Assembly: GCA_002746535.1 (NCBI GenBank)
Contig: NVWA01000026.1
Coordinates: 1-64,000 of the forward strand
DNA length: 64,000 nucleotides
Direction of reading: 5' to 3'
Source: Planctomycetota bacterium
GTDB taxonomy: Bacteria; Planctomycetota; GCA-2746535
Notes under the pieces: generated by a model
The model's database searches: none
Told to the model about the DNA's origin: nothing
The model's input: the letters and a program-made list of their open reading frames with translations, nothing else
Shown: one piece after another, positions 35,089 through 44,600 of the stretch
Layout: each line of letters begins with the position of its first letter
Position numbering within the stretch: the stretch's first letter is position 1
Program-made: the position numbers and the translations under genes

Positions 35089-36564
35089 ATGACCTTGAAT
35101 TATAAATTTAGTGTGAAAAATAAAAATGTGGCTGTTGCTGGCGGATATGATGTGCTCTTTTGTGATGGATTAAAATCATTAAAGAATTCGAAATTTTCGA
35201 AAAATATTAAAGAATCATTGGAGGTATTAATAAAGAATGATTGTTATGAATTTAAAAATGGTAGCGTTTTATTGATGCCCGTTATTGAAAAAAAGTCAGT
35301 TTCGCATTATGTGATAGTCGGTTATAAAAAAGATAAAAATTCCGAAGTCTTACGTAGAGCAGCATCAAATCTTGGTAGAATATTTAGACGAGAAAAACGT
35401 AAAAGTGTAAAGGCTCAAGTAGCTTTTTCTGAAACAATTAGTGCCGATGATCTCGAAGCAATTGTGGAAGGCATCTCACTTCCTTGTTATTCTTTTCAAA
35501 AATATAAGTCTGATGCTAAAAAAAATGTAAACACTGTTGACGTCTCTTTTATTTGTAATGTAAAAAGCAATGTCGCCGCTAATGCATTTAAAAGATCTAA
35601 CAAAGCTGTAGAGTCAGTTTATTTTGCTAGAGATTTGATTAATGAAATGCCTGCGGCATTGTTTCCAGAGTCATTGGGAAAAATTGTAAAATCAAAATTC
35701 AAAAAACCTCACGTCAAGGTAAATGTTCACAATGAAGCCTGGCTTAAAAAAAATAAGATGGGTGGAATTCTAGGTGTAGGCCAAGGATCCTCTAAAAAAT
35801 CTGTTCTCATTGAGATAAACTACAAACCATCAAAAGCAAAGAAGCACATTGTTCTAGTGGGCAAAGGTGTTACTTTTGATAGTGGTGGATTGAGTATTAA
35901 AGTTGGCGGTGGAATGGTAAATATGAAAATGGATATGGGTGGGGCTGCTGCTGTCATAGGAGCAATGAATTTAATTACAGAGTTGAAGCCTAATGTGCAA
36001 GTAACGGCATTAATTCCTTCTGTTGAAAATATGCCAGATGGTACCTCTTATCGCGTGGACGATGTCTTAAGTATGTCCGACGGTTCTACGGTTGAAGTTA
36101 ATAATACTGATGCTGAAGGTCGTCTTATTCTTGCTGATGCTTTGTATTGGGGCTCAAAGAAGAAGCCCGATGCTATGATTGATGTTGCAACTCTTACGGG
36201 TGCTATTGTAGTTGCCTTAGGTACATCGATGGCTGGGTTAATGTCAAACGATGATGACCTTGCTTCTTCTTTATTGCAAGCATCAGCGAAAACCGGTGAA
36301 AAACTTTGGCGGTTGCCATTAGAAGATGATTATAGAGATTCTTTAAAAAGTTATATTGCTGATAGAAAAAATACGGGTTCAAAGGGTGGGAGTTCCATTA
36401 CGGCAGCATTGTTTTTAGAGCATTTTGTTAAAAATACAATTTGGGCGCATTTAGATATTGCTGGTACAATGAAAGCAGAGTCTGATTCAAATCTTTATGA
36501 TGGTCAAGGTGCCACTGGGTTTGGTGTAAGAGTTCTGGCTGATTATGTTGCCAGTCAAGCTTGA
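35089..36564 (+). CDS. pepA: Leucyl aminopeptidase (M17)
   Basis: A 491-residue cytosol aminopeptidase. The C-terminal catalytic domain begins around residue 185 (RDLINEMPA) and contains VGKGVTFDSGGLSIK, DMGGAAAVIGA and the family signature NTDAEGRLILADAL, which supply the two-metal site. The N-terminal domain is divergent and Lys-rich. It removes N-terminal residues from peptides. It overlaps the next gene by 4 bases if that gene uses its TTG start. Confidence 0.93.
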   Translation: MTLNYKFSVKNKNVAVAGGYDVLFCDGLKSLKNSKFSKNIKESLEVLIKNDCYEFKNGSVLLMPVIEKKSVSHYVIVGYKKDKNSEVLRRAASNLGRIFRREKRKSVKAQVAFSETISADDLEAIVEGISLPCYSFQKYKSDAKKNVNTVDVSFICNVKSNVAANAFKRSNKAVESVYFARDLINEMPAALFPESLGKIVKSKFKKPHVKVNVHNEAWLKKNKMGGILGVGQGSSKKSVLIEINYKPSKAKKHIVLVGKGVTFDSGGLSIKVGGGMVNMKMDMGGAAAVIGAMNLITELKPNVQVTALIPSVENMPDGTSYRVDDVLSMSDGSTVEVNNTDAEGRLILADALYWGSKKKPDAMIDVATLTGAIVVALGTSMAGLMSNDDDLASSLLQASAKTGEKLWRLPLEDDYRDSLKSYIADRKNTGSKGGSSITAALFLEHFVKNTIWAHLDIAGTMKAESDSNLYDGQGATGFGVRVLADYVASQA

Positions 36565-37487
36565 AAATTGTTTTTATTATGAAAGAAAATATAGAAAAAT
36601 ATATTGAGTTAGATAAAAAAGGTTATATCCCTGCGCCGGATGAGACTGTTGAGCAATTTGAAAAACGTGTTTCTGCGATTAAAAAATTAAAAGAAGATGT
36701 TGAATCTCAAATAGCTGAAAAAGGTTTCTATCAAATTGAAGATTTGAAATATGACAAAGAAGAACTTATCCCTATAGATGTTTTGTTAGAATGTCAAAAT
36801 CAATCAAAAGATAAATATAGTTTTATTATGGATTATCCACCTTCTTTTTTTTCAAGTTCAGGGATGCTCTTTTATCATGGGGGTGGTGCCATTACTTTTG
36901 AAGATGAAGATGGAATCTATTTAAAGGATGGGCTTTTTACAATATTTCAATTAAGAAAACATTTCCTAAAAAATATAAAATATTGGATATATTCTAGAAA
37001 CGAAATTATTTCTCATGAAGTTTGTCATGTGGCTAGAGGTCCTTTTAAAGCCGTGAACTATGAAGAATATTTCGCATACATGACTTCGAGTAGTGGTTTT
37101 AGGAAATGGTTTGGACCAGCGCTCTGGCGAGGTATTGATATGACTATCCTAATGTTAATGTTATTGATAATTTTTTGTGCTCAAGGTTATGTCTTCTATA
37201 CACAAAGTAATAATTTAATTTATTTTGGTAGTTGGGCACCTTTCTCTTTGTATCTGGCCTATTTGGCAATGAGGTCATATAGTAGTAGATCAAAGATTAA
37301 TCGATTGCGTGAAAAAATAAAATCAACTTATTCTAATTGTCTTGAAACAGTTGATTCGATTTTATTTCGAATGACGGATCAAGAAATAATTGAAGGGTCT
37401 GCTAGTTCTAACTTAGAAAAGTTTATTGAAGAGAAGAATGATTTGAGGTGGCAGATAATAAAAGCTCGATTTATTAATTTTTCGTAG
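36561..37487 (+). CDS. Putative membrane zinc-metalloprotease-like protein
   Basis: A 308-residue protein of no recognised family. Residues 152-156 read H-E-V-C-H, followed 12-13 residues later by E168-E169 in NYEEYFAYM, a plausible zinc-ligand set. Two transmembrane segments follow (about 193-213 and 220-238), then a charged cytoplasmic tail. The N-terminal 150 residues are soluble and charged. The TTG at 36561 overlaps pepA; an ATG at 36579 is an alternative start. Co-transcription with pepA hints at a peptide-processing role. Proteolytic activity is inferred from the motif only. Confidence 0.65.
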   Translation: MKIVFIMKENIEKYIELDKKGYIPAPDETVEQFEKRVSAIKKLKEDVESQIAEKGFYQIEDLKYDKEELIPIDVLLECQNQSKDKYSFIMDYPPSFFSSSGMLFYHGGGAITFEDEDGIYLKDGLFTIFQLRKHFLKNIKYWIYSRNEIISHEVCHVARGPFKAVNYEEYFAYMTSSSGFRKWFGPALWRGIDMTILMLMLLIIFCAQGYVFYTQSNNLIYFGSWAPFSLYLAYLAMRSYSSRSKINRLREKIKSTYSNCLETVDSILFRMTDQEIIEGSASSNLEKFIEEKNDLRWQIIKARFINFS

Positions 37488-37514
37488 CTTAATACTTTTT
37501 AGTTTTAAAGGAAA

Positions 37515-37588
37515 TGCCCGATGAAGGATTCGAACCTTCGACCCACTGATTAAGAGTCAGTTGCTCTAGCCAACTGAGCTAATCGGGC
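37515..37588 (-). tRNA. tRNA-Lys (CUU)
   Basis: The minus strand folds as a class I tRNA. The acceptor arm is GCCCGAT paired with ATCGGGC, the D arm begins AGCTCAGTTGG, and the anticodon stem ACTGA/TCAGT encloses CTCTTAA (anticodon CTT). The T arm is GAAGG-TTCGAAT-CCTTC. The discriminator is A and no CCA is encoded. Confidence 0.95.
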
Positions 37589-37639
37589 AATTGTTGGCCA
37601 GACATTTTATATAATATGAATATTAAATCTATTAAAAAT

Positions 37640-38788
37640 TTAAGGGAGTGAAACTTCCCATAAACTTGCTACTCCTGAATCTGTTTCTGCTAAATATAAT
37701 TTTTTATCATAGTAAGTGGAACCATGAAAATAAATCTTATCATACTTCTCTGTTAAGGGGCCAAAATCTTCTAACTTTCCTGATTCGGGATCATATCGTC
37801 CAATACTCATTTTAGGAAATCCACCTGTAAAGATTACGCGTCCATTTTCATCTTCATCTAAACTTGTGATTCTGCCGCCTTGGCCAACTCGACCTATTTC
37901 AGTTAAATTTAATTTCTCTTCATTAAATTGATAAAGAATGCCTGTCCCTGCAATTCCTACATATATTTGACCACTCGAATGTACCAACCATTGGTCTATA
38001 CCTTTATTTCCTTGAACTCTTTCACCAGGATCATTGAGTAAAACGTTATTTAATCTTTCTACGAATCCTTTTTTAGGATCAAACCTAAGAACTCTTAATT
38101 TAGCTTCCAGATCAAAATCTATCCATGCACCATAGACAATTCCATCTTTCACGACCATATTGTGAAATGCCCAAGTTGAAATTCGGCCATGATTCTTGAT
38201 TGTTTTTTTATCAATATCGACTTCAAAAAATTGGCAATTTCCAATGGTATGTCCGTATGCTTTTCTATTTACAGGATCGACTACCATTGATTGAGAATAG
38301 AGAGTTGCAGGTAATTGACCAATTTCTTCAATATTTTTTGTATCAGGCTTAAATAAAAGAATTTTACCACCTTTTAACCATGTTAAGTCGAAGGTCTCCA
38401 TGTTACTTGGCCCGCATTCTTCTAAATTAAGTCGTGGTAGTTCAGCTTGCAATCTTCTATTTTGCATGTCTTCAGTATTACCATCATTTTTAAGTTCGAA
38501 TGGAATGCCATCCCAGTTATATAGAATACCTTCACCGAAAAGAATATTACCGTCTTGTAGTGCTCCTAAGGAGTTGTGAATTTTTCTTAGAACTAATTGT
38601 GGATTATCATCTATCCAAGGGAAAACATTGAATGTTTCAGTAAACTCATTTTTTTCGATGTCAAATACTGTCAGTGATTTTGATCCACCTGTTAACCCAC
38701 AGTATATTTTAGTTCCTATTCTTGCTATTGATGTGATTGCGATTCCTAGTGGATCTAATTTGTAGATGTGTTCAATTCCATTTAACAT
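37640..38788 (-). CDS. Cytoplasmic beta-propeller protein
   Basis: A 382-residue protein with blade-like repeats of about 45-50 residues, each with a strand pair around a G-x-I/V-x-x-G turn and an aromatic-rich strand (for example GTKIYCGLTGG, SGQIYVGIAGTGILYQF, ENGRVIFTGGFPKMSIGRYD, DKKLYLAETDSG). There is no signal peptide. It is divergent from a possible lyase gene with about 220 bases between them. A sugar-lactone or oligouronide-type enzyme is conceivable given that neighbour, but no catalytic signature is visible. Confidence 0.65.
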   Translation of the reverse strand: MLNGIEHIYKLDPLGIAITSIARIGTKIYCGLTGGSKSLTVFDIEKNEFTETFNVFPWIDDNPQLVLRKIHNSLGALQDGNILFGEGILYNWDGIPFELKNDGNTEDMQNRRLQAELPRLNLEECGPSNMETFDLTWLKGGKILLFKPDTKNIEEIGQLPATLYSQSMVVDPVNRKAYGHTIGNCQFFEVDIDKKTIKNHGRISTWAFHNMVVKDGIVYGAWIDFDLEAKLRVLRFDPKKGFVERLNNVLLNDPGERVQGNKGIDQWLVHSSGQIYVGIAGTGILYQFNEEKLNLTEIGRVGQGGRITSLDEDENGRVIFTGGFPKMSIGRYDPESGKLEDFGPLTEKYDKIYFHGSTYYDKKLYLAETDSGVASLWEVSLP

Positions 38789-39007
38789 AAAATTTCCTGA
38801 TGTATAAAAGTTTATTTTGCATTACTAGTATGCAATATTAAAAATAATTTTGAATGATATATTTAATCTCGCTAATGACAATGAAATCAAAGACTATTGT
38901 CTCAATATCTAAATTGAAACATTCTTAGATTGTTAGATTAAATATGAATGAATATATGGCTTAATTTGTAAAATATATTTAAAAATAGTAGGTGAAAAGG
39001 AACTCAA

Positions 39008-40729
39008 ATGAAGTGGTTATCTGTGTTAGTAGCTGGAGTGAGAAATAGATTAGCGGATTGTAAAAAGAAAAATTCATATGATTCCCTTTTAGAATGTGAA
39101 AATCCGCAAATATGTTATGCCCTTTCATTTTTGTACACACATGATAGTAAAAAAAATAATTATTATCAATCAGAAGAAATCCTTAATGTTCTGCAAAATT
39201 TAATTAGAAAATATATCTCAAAAGGAAGTAATGCTATTTCGGGTTCTCGCCGTCACATGTGTCCATTAATTCAGACATACCATTTAATGAAAAATTATTT
39301 AGATGACTTTGAGACCGAGTTAAAATTGTTAATCAATGAATTTGCAAAAACATATTTTGGTGAAATAAAAAATAGGGAAAACTTAACTATATTTTCAAGT
39401 GCAAATATTGGCTATGGAACAAATCATTTAGCAGTTGAATTATCGGGATTATGTGCCTACGCGAAATATTTTGAGTCTGAGGATATATTTGACAATTTGG
39501 GTATCGCGGATTTGAAAAATTATTTAAAAAGTTTTTTTGAAAAGTTTATGAATGATATGCACCCAGATGGTTATTGGGCTGAGTGTGATGGACCTGCAAC
39601 CGGTTATAATGGATTGACATTATCTGCTTTGCACAAGTCTGCTTATTTTTTGGATGTTATCGATAAATATCGAGATCAATTTGTAGTTGCGGCTGAATAT
39701 TATAACTATGCGGTTTTCCCAAATTTAGAAAATAATTTAATCTTAGATGGTAGAATGCTTCAATATAGGGCAGAAGAACGAATATCAGCTTTTTGCTTTT
39801 CGCCTTCATCGCGCTCAATTTATGAAGTTTGTATGGAAGATTTGGAGCGACGAATATCTGACGGTGAAGTTTTTTCTGGTGAAAGCTTAAATAATTTAAC
39901 AAATGATTTAGTTTTGGGTGATTTAGAATCTTCCGATTGTTCTGATGGTTTTATAACTGCCAAAGATATGAAGCATCAATTTGGCGAAAATTTTGGATTT
40001 ATAAAGAAAAATGGATGGATAATTTCTTGTTGCAATCTTAAATTTATTCCTAGGCCAGAAGGCCATTGGAATTTGGACTATCAGAATTTATTTTCAATAT
40101 ACAACGATCATTTTGGTTGCGTTGTAAATGGTGGTCATTCTAAGAATGATCCTGAACTATCTACTTTTAGTAAGCAATTTATGTCATTTGATGGCTATCC
40201 ATTGGAAGAACCTATGTCGAAATTTATCCCTCATAGTGGTCATTTTAATTTTGAAGATAATGGATTAAATTTGTTTCGAGAATATCGTGGATTTGAAGGG
40301 TTGCTCTCTTTTGTAATTAATAATGAAAATGAAATGGAGCTTATAATTCAAGCCAATACGAGGTTAGATGAGTATCCCATTGACTTTAATTTCATGTTAC
40401 CATTAAGTTATGGTGAATTTTTAAAAAGTAGTAATCAATCAATTTTATTGGGTGATAAAATTATTAATACAAGTGTTTCCGAAATTGGCGATACGATATT
40501 GTTTGAACCTGAGGAAAACCATAATTTATTTAAAAAATGTGATTCTAAAAGAATGAGAATTAAATTTCCGTCATCAGCAGAATTTTCTTGGGGTTTTAAG
40601 AGATTTGATACTTACAATTTGAAAACGGATAGACATGAAGATATTAAAGATTCTGTTTGTATTTGTAAAATTCCAATTGGTGTTGAATCAGAAAAAATCA
40701 CCTTTAATTTAGATGTTATTGACGGATAA
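39008..40729 (+). CDS. Possible heparinase/alginate-lyase-like (alpha/alpha)-toroid protein
   Basis: A 573-residue protein. The first half is helical with aromatic, Gly- and Asn-rich turns typical of toroidal polysaccharide lyases and glucuronyl hydrolases (NIGYGTNHLAVELSGLCAYA, MHPDGYWAECDGPATGYNG, TLSALHKSAYF). The second half is beta-rich (GFIKKNGWIISCCNLKF, GCVVNGGHSKNDPEL), as in the heparinase II/III sandwich domain. There is no signal peptide, so a cytoplasmic site is indicated. Family membership is suggested by fold pattern only. It converges on purU. Confidence 0.5.
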   Translation: MKWLSVLVAGVRNRLADCKKKNSYDSLLECENPQICYALSFLYTHDSKKNNYYQSEEILNVLQNLIRKYISKGSNAISGSRRHMCPLIQTYHLMKNYLDDFETELKLLINEFAKTYFGEIKNRENLTIFSSANIGYGTNHLAVELSGLCAYAKYFESEDIFDNLGIADLKNYLKSFFEKFMNDMHPDGYWAECDGPATGYNGLTLSALHKSAYFLDVIDKYRDQFVVAAEYYNYAVFPNLENNLILDGRMLQYRAEERISAFCFSPSSRSIYEVCMEDLERRISDGEVFSGESLNNLTNDLVLGDLESSDCSDGFITAKDMKHQFGENFGFIKKNGWIISCCNLKFIPRPEGHWNLDYQNLFSIYNDHFGCVVNGGHSKNDPELSTFSKQFMSFDGYPLEEPMSKFIPHSGHFNFEDNGLNLFREYRGFEGLLSFVINNENEMELIIQANTRLDEYPIDFNFMLPLSYGEFLKSSNQSILLGDKIINTSVSEIGDTILFEPEENHNLFKKCDSKRMRIKFPSSAEFSWGFKRFDTYNLKTDRHEDIKDSVCICKIPIGVESEKITFNLDVIDG

Positions 40730-40741
40730 AAATAATTAATT

Positions 40742-41599
40742 TTATTCAAATACGACTGTTTTATTTTTGAAGACAAGAACTTTTCTTGATAGATGTTTCC
40801 AAATGGCTCTCGATAAAACTAGTTTTTCTATATTTTTTCCTTTTCGAATAAGACTTTGAATATTGTCATTGTGAGAGACATAGCTAATATCATGATCTAT
40901 GATGGGGCCACCGTCGAGTTCTTCTGAGACGTAATGACTTGTTGCTCCAATGATTTTTACACCTCGTTCAAAAGCCGAATGATATGGTTTTGCACCTGGA
41001 AATGCTGGCAAAAAAGAATGGTGAATATTGATAATATTATTTGGATATTGCGTTGTAAAATCTTTTGACAATATCTGCATATATCTTGCAAGTACGATAA
41101 AATCAATTTGGTGGGATTTTAATAATTGTAACTGTAGATTTTCTTGTTCTTTTTTATTGTCGTTATTAATTTCAAAGTGGTGGAATGGAATGTTTAAAGA
41201 TTCTGTAAACCCTTTTAAAGTTAAGTGATTACTGATCACTAATGGGATATCAACTTTCCAAGAGTTTGATTGATATTCAGACATTACCTCATAAAAGCAA
41301 TGTTGGTGCTGAGATACAAATAATGCCATTTTTGGAGTTGATGAAGAATAAAATATTTTCCAATCCATTTGATAGGATTCAGCAATATTTACTTGGAAAG
41401 TTTCATCAAATTTTTCTTTTGAAATTTGAAAATTTTCTAATTCCCATTCAACTCTCATAAAAAACATGTTAATTGAATTATCAACGTGCTGCTCAAGATC
41501 AATAATATTGCCATCATTATTAAAAATAAAATTTGTAATAGCATTAATTATCCCTTTTTGATCAGGGCAAGTAATTAATAAGATGGCAGAGTTTTGCAT
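40742..41599 (-). CDS. purU: Formyltetrahydrofolate deformylase
   Basis: A 285-residue PurU. An N-terminal ACT domain (ITCPDQKGIINAITNFIF) is followed by a formyltransferase-fold domain with INIHHSFLPAFPGAKPY and GATSHYVSEELDGGPII, which hold the catalytic Asn/His and Asp positions. It hydrolyses 10-formyl-tetrahydrofolate to formate and tetrahydrofolate. It starts 12 bases after the large glycosyltransferase fusion on the same strand, so it is probably co-transcribed though unrelated in function. Confidence 0.92.
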   Translation of the reverse strand: MQNSAILLITCPDQKGIINAITNFIFNNDGNIIDLEQHVDNSINMFFMRVEWELENFQISKEKFDETFQVNIAESYQMDWKIFYSSSTPKMALFVSQHQHCFYEVMSEYQSNSWKVDIPLVISNHLTLKGFTESLNIPFHHFEINNDNKKEQENLQLQLLKSHQIDFIVLARYMQILSKDFTTQYPNNIINIHHSFLPAFPGAKPYHSAFERGVKIIGATSHYVSEELDGGPIIDHDISYVSHNDNIQSLIRKGKNIEKLVLSRAIWKHLSRKVLVFKNKTVVFE

Positions 41600-41611
41600 A
41601 ACTACTTTTTC

Positions 41612-44600
41612 CTAATAACCCATAACAACATTTGAAACCCCTCTAGGTTGTGGAGGTAATGCGTATATGTTTTTTTCATAGTCAATATTATAAGGGCTAA
41701 TATTTAAGGTCTTCCCGTCAACTACTAGTGTACTGCTACCGCCTGGATCAAATCCCATGGCAGATTGCATACCAAGCTCTTGTAATATATTAGCCATGTC
41801 TATATGAGTAGCACCTGTTGATTCTCTAATTCTTCCGTTAATAGTCAGAACACTTAAATCTCCTTTTTTATCTAATCCAATGGCTATTTTTGGGCCACGC
41901 ATATCTAGATAATCTAATCGAGCAGCTTGAGTGTTAATTGAGTTATTTGTATTCCATCCTTCGACTTCCATGTCGATTGCCATTTTATTTTTATTTAATA
42001 ATAGTGGGCCAGCTTCAACAGCATGCAGAATATTTTCATATCCATTTAAATTTATTTTTAATATTAATTTGTTTTTCCAGATATTCGTATATTGGTTCTC
42101 AGGAATTAATAAAGTTAATCCTACCGGAATTATTTTAATTAGATTATTTCCAGGTTTTATAATCTCTTTGACTGTATTTCCTGATAACCGAATAACATAA
42201 TGTGATTTATTATTAAATTCATTCTTACTGCTTTGTAAATCGAAGTATCCAAATTTATTTTTTACAGGAGACTTGTTGTATTGGCTAGCATCAAATTCAA
42301 ATGAATTAGTTTTAATTTTGATCTTAAATCCTCTTGAGCAATTGACTCTTTCAATTTTAAGAGTTCCATCTTTATGGACTAAAAAAGCTGGTTTATTAAA
42401 CAATGGAGGTGATGAGATTTTCCCATCACTAATAATTAATCCTAGAGGGGATCCTATATAAGATTCGGGTAGACCTAGTTTACCTACTAATTCGGGATTT
42501 AAGATGTACCCTCCATTCCAAGCAATCGAAACTTTTTTATTGGATGATTTTTCAAAATTAGCAACAAATTTTAAAACAGTTTTTGTGCCTTTGCTGGATG
42601 ATTGGGTCACAAATTGCATTTTATTTTTATTGCTGATTACTTTTGCAAGATTACCAGCCCACGGTAATCCATCTGAATATATACCATTAATAGCTTTGTC
42701 TTCTATTTTACTTTTGCTTGATTTGCTTGAAGATAATAAGCGATCTATAATAACTTCTATAGGGCTACCCATAGTTTGGGCATCTTTTAAAATTTCATCT
42801 AAGACCTTTTGTTTCCCTATTTTTTTGCAAAGTGATTTGAATTTTTTGCTTTTTAATAAATCACTTAATTGCTTCCCAGTTTGAACAGGAGTTGGGTAAG
42901 CAAGAGTAAATCGTACTCCGGCGGGTACCCATTGTATAAATCCAGCTCCTTTTGTGATGCCAAATATATTTGCAGACACAGGGTGCGAAACTTTTCCAAT
43001 ATGGTATCTGTTAATATCGATGATATCTGTCATCAGTGCCGATTTTTCACCTATTGTTATGATGAATCCATTTTGATTTTTAATATCTTCTAATACTTTG
43101 ATTGCTTTTTTACCCAATTGGTAAAAATGGATGCCTGCTGAAACTTGATCCGTTTGAATAATTTGACAAAGATCATGTTTATAGATTAATTTTAGTTCAG
43201 AATTTGTGCAATTTTTAATGTATTGTTTTAATCCTAAAGCCGTTACTGAATCACCGCGCGGGAGTTTTTGTTTGAATAAATATACAGGACATATAGATTT
43301 AGATTTCTTAAGATGTTTCTCTGTGAGTTCTACCTCTATATCTATGCCAAGGCGAGATTTAATACTAAATATTATTAGAGTTTCCATTTCTAATCGAATT
43401 GCTCTTTTTAAAAAGATAGCTACAGGTATATTTTCTTGTAATGAATTTTTAAGGTCTTCTCGATGATCTATTTCTAGAGTTGTTGATTCTGTAATTCGAG
43501 ATACTGAAATATCCCAATCTATAAAATGGTGCCTAGCGATACCTGAAAATGTAGCTCCTTGTGGATTAAAAAATTTAATAAATAATAAATTTATTATTCC
43601 GGTTGCTTCTTGAGGTGTAAACTGCCTAAGGGGGTAGTTTTTTTTGTTTCTGTGGCGATAGGCTAAGGTATGATCAATCCTCAATTCAATTTCACCTTCT
43701 ACGTAATGAAATAGATTGTCTACACTATTATAGAATGAGTTCATCTTTTTAAGATTAGTAACATCCTTCTTCTCGAGGCTTTCAACTAAGTGGTTTGCAA
43801 ATTCAAATAAATATCCTCGAATTTGTTGCTCTTCAGTTCTGAAAAAACTGGGGTCTATTAAAGATTTTAAATAAAACATGAATGACATCTGACCAAATCC
43901 AGGAAGGTATTGTCTATTTTTTGTATTCATAATTTGTTTTGTTAATGGTTTATTCTTATTAATTAATTGGTTGTAGTCTTTGATTGCTTCTATGCCATTA
44001 TTTAAATTACTCTTATTTGACTGTAATTGTAGGTGAAGCTGTTTTATGATTCCAAAAAGATTATTTTTAAGTTTTTCCAGGCTAAATCTATTTTGGATTA
44101 TGACCTGATTACTTTTAGCAGAACGATTAAATTTTTGTGGGTATATAAGATGATTTTTGATATCTTCCAAAAAATGTTTTTCAAAAACATCATTTTGGAA
44201 TTCTGTAACTTTTAATCGATCTTTTTCCTCAAGGTGTTCGCCAATTACTTCGGCGAAAACTTTTTCGGGATAATATCTTCTTGTTGCAATGGGAACACCA
44301 CTGGCTGCAGCTTCAATGATGGGGAGTCCTCGTCCTTCAGTCTCGCTTGGTAGCATTACCAATGATGCAATTTGGTAAACTTCTGCCATATTTACTGGGT
44401 GATTGTATTTTTTAAGGAAATGTGGCTTGTCGAATTCACTAAATAAAAAGGCCACAAAAAATCTATTCTTGATTTTGATTGGTAAAGATTTTAAAAATTT
44501 ATTAAAATGCTCTAATATTTCTTCTAAATAGTTTTCATGACCAACGGCAATGGGTCCTGTTATTAATAATGTAATTTTTTGTCTCGGATTGTTTTCTAAA

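Noticed and set aside
42504..42884. 126-residue + strand frame inside the fusion gene
   Set aside because: Antisense to the 1380-residue protein, which has recognisable domains; low-complexity hydrophobic translation.
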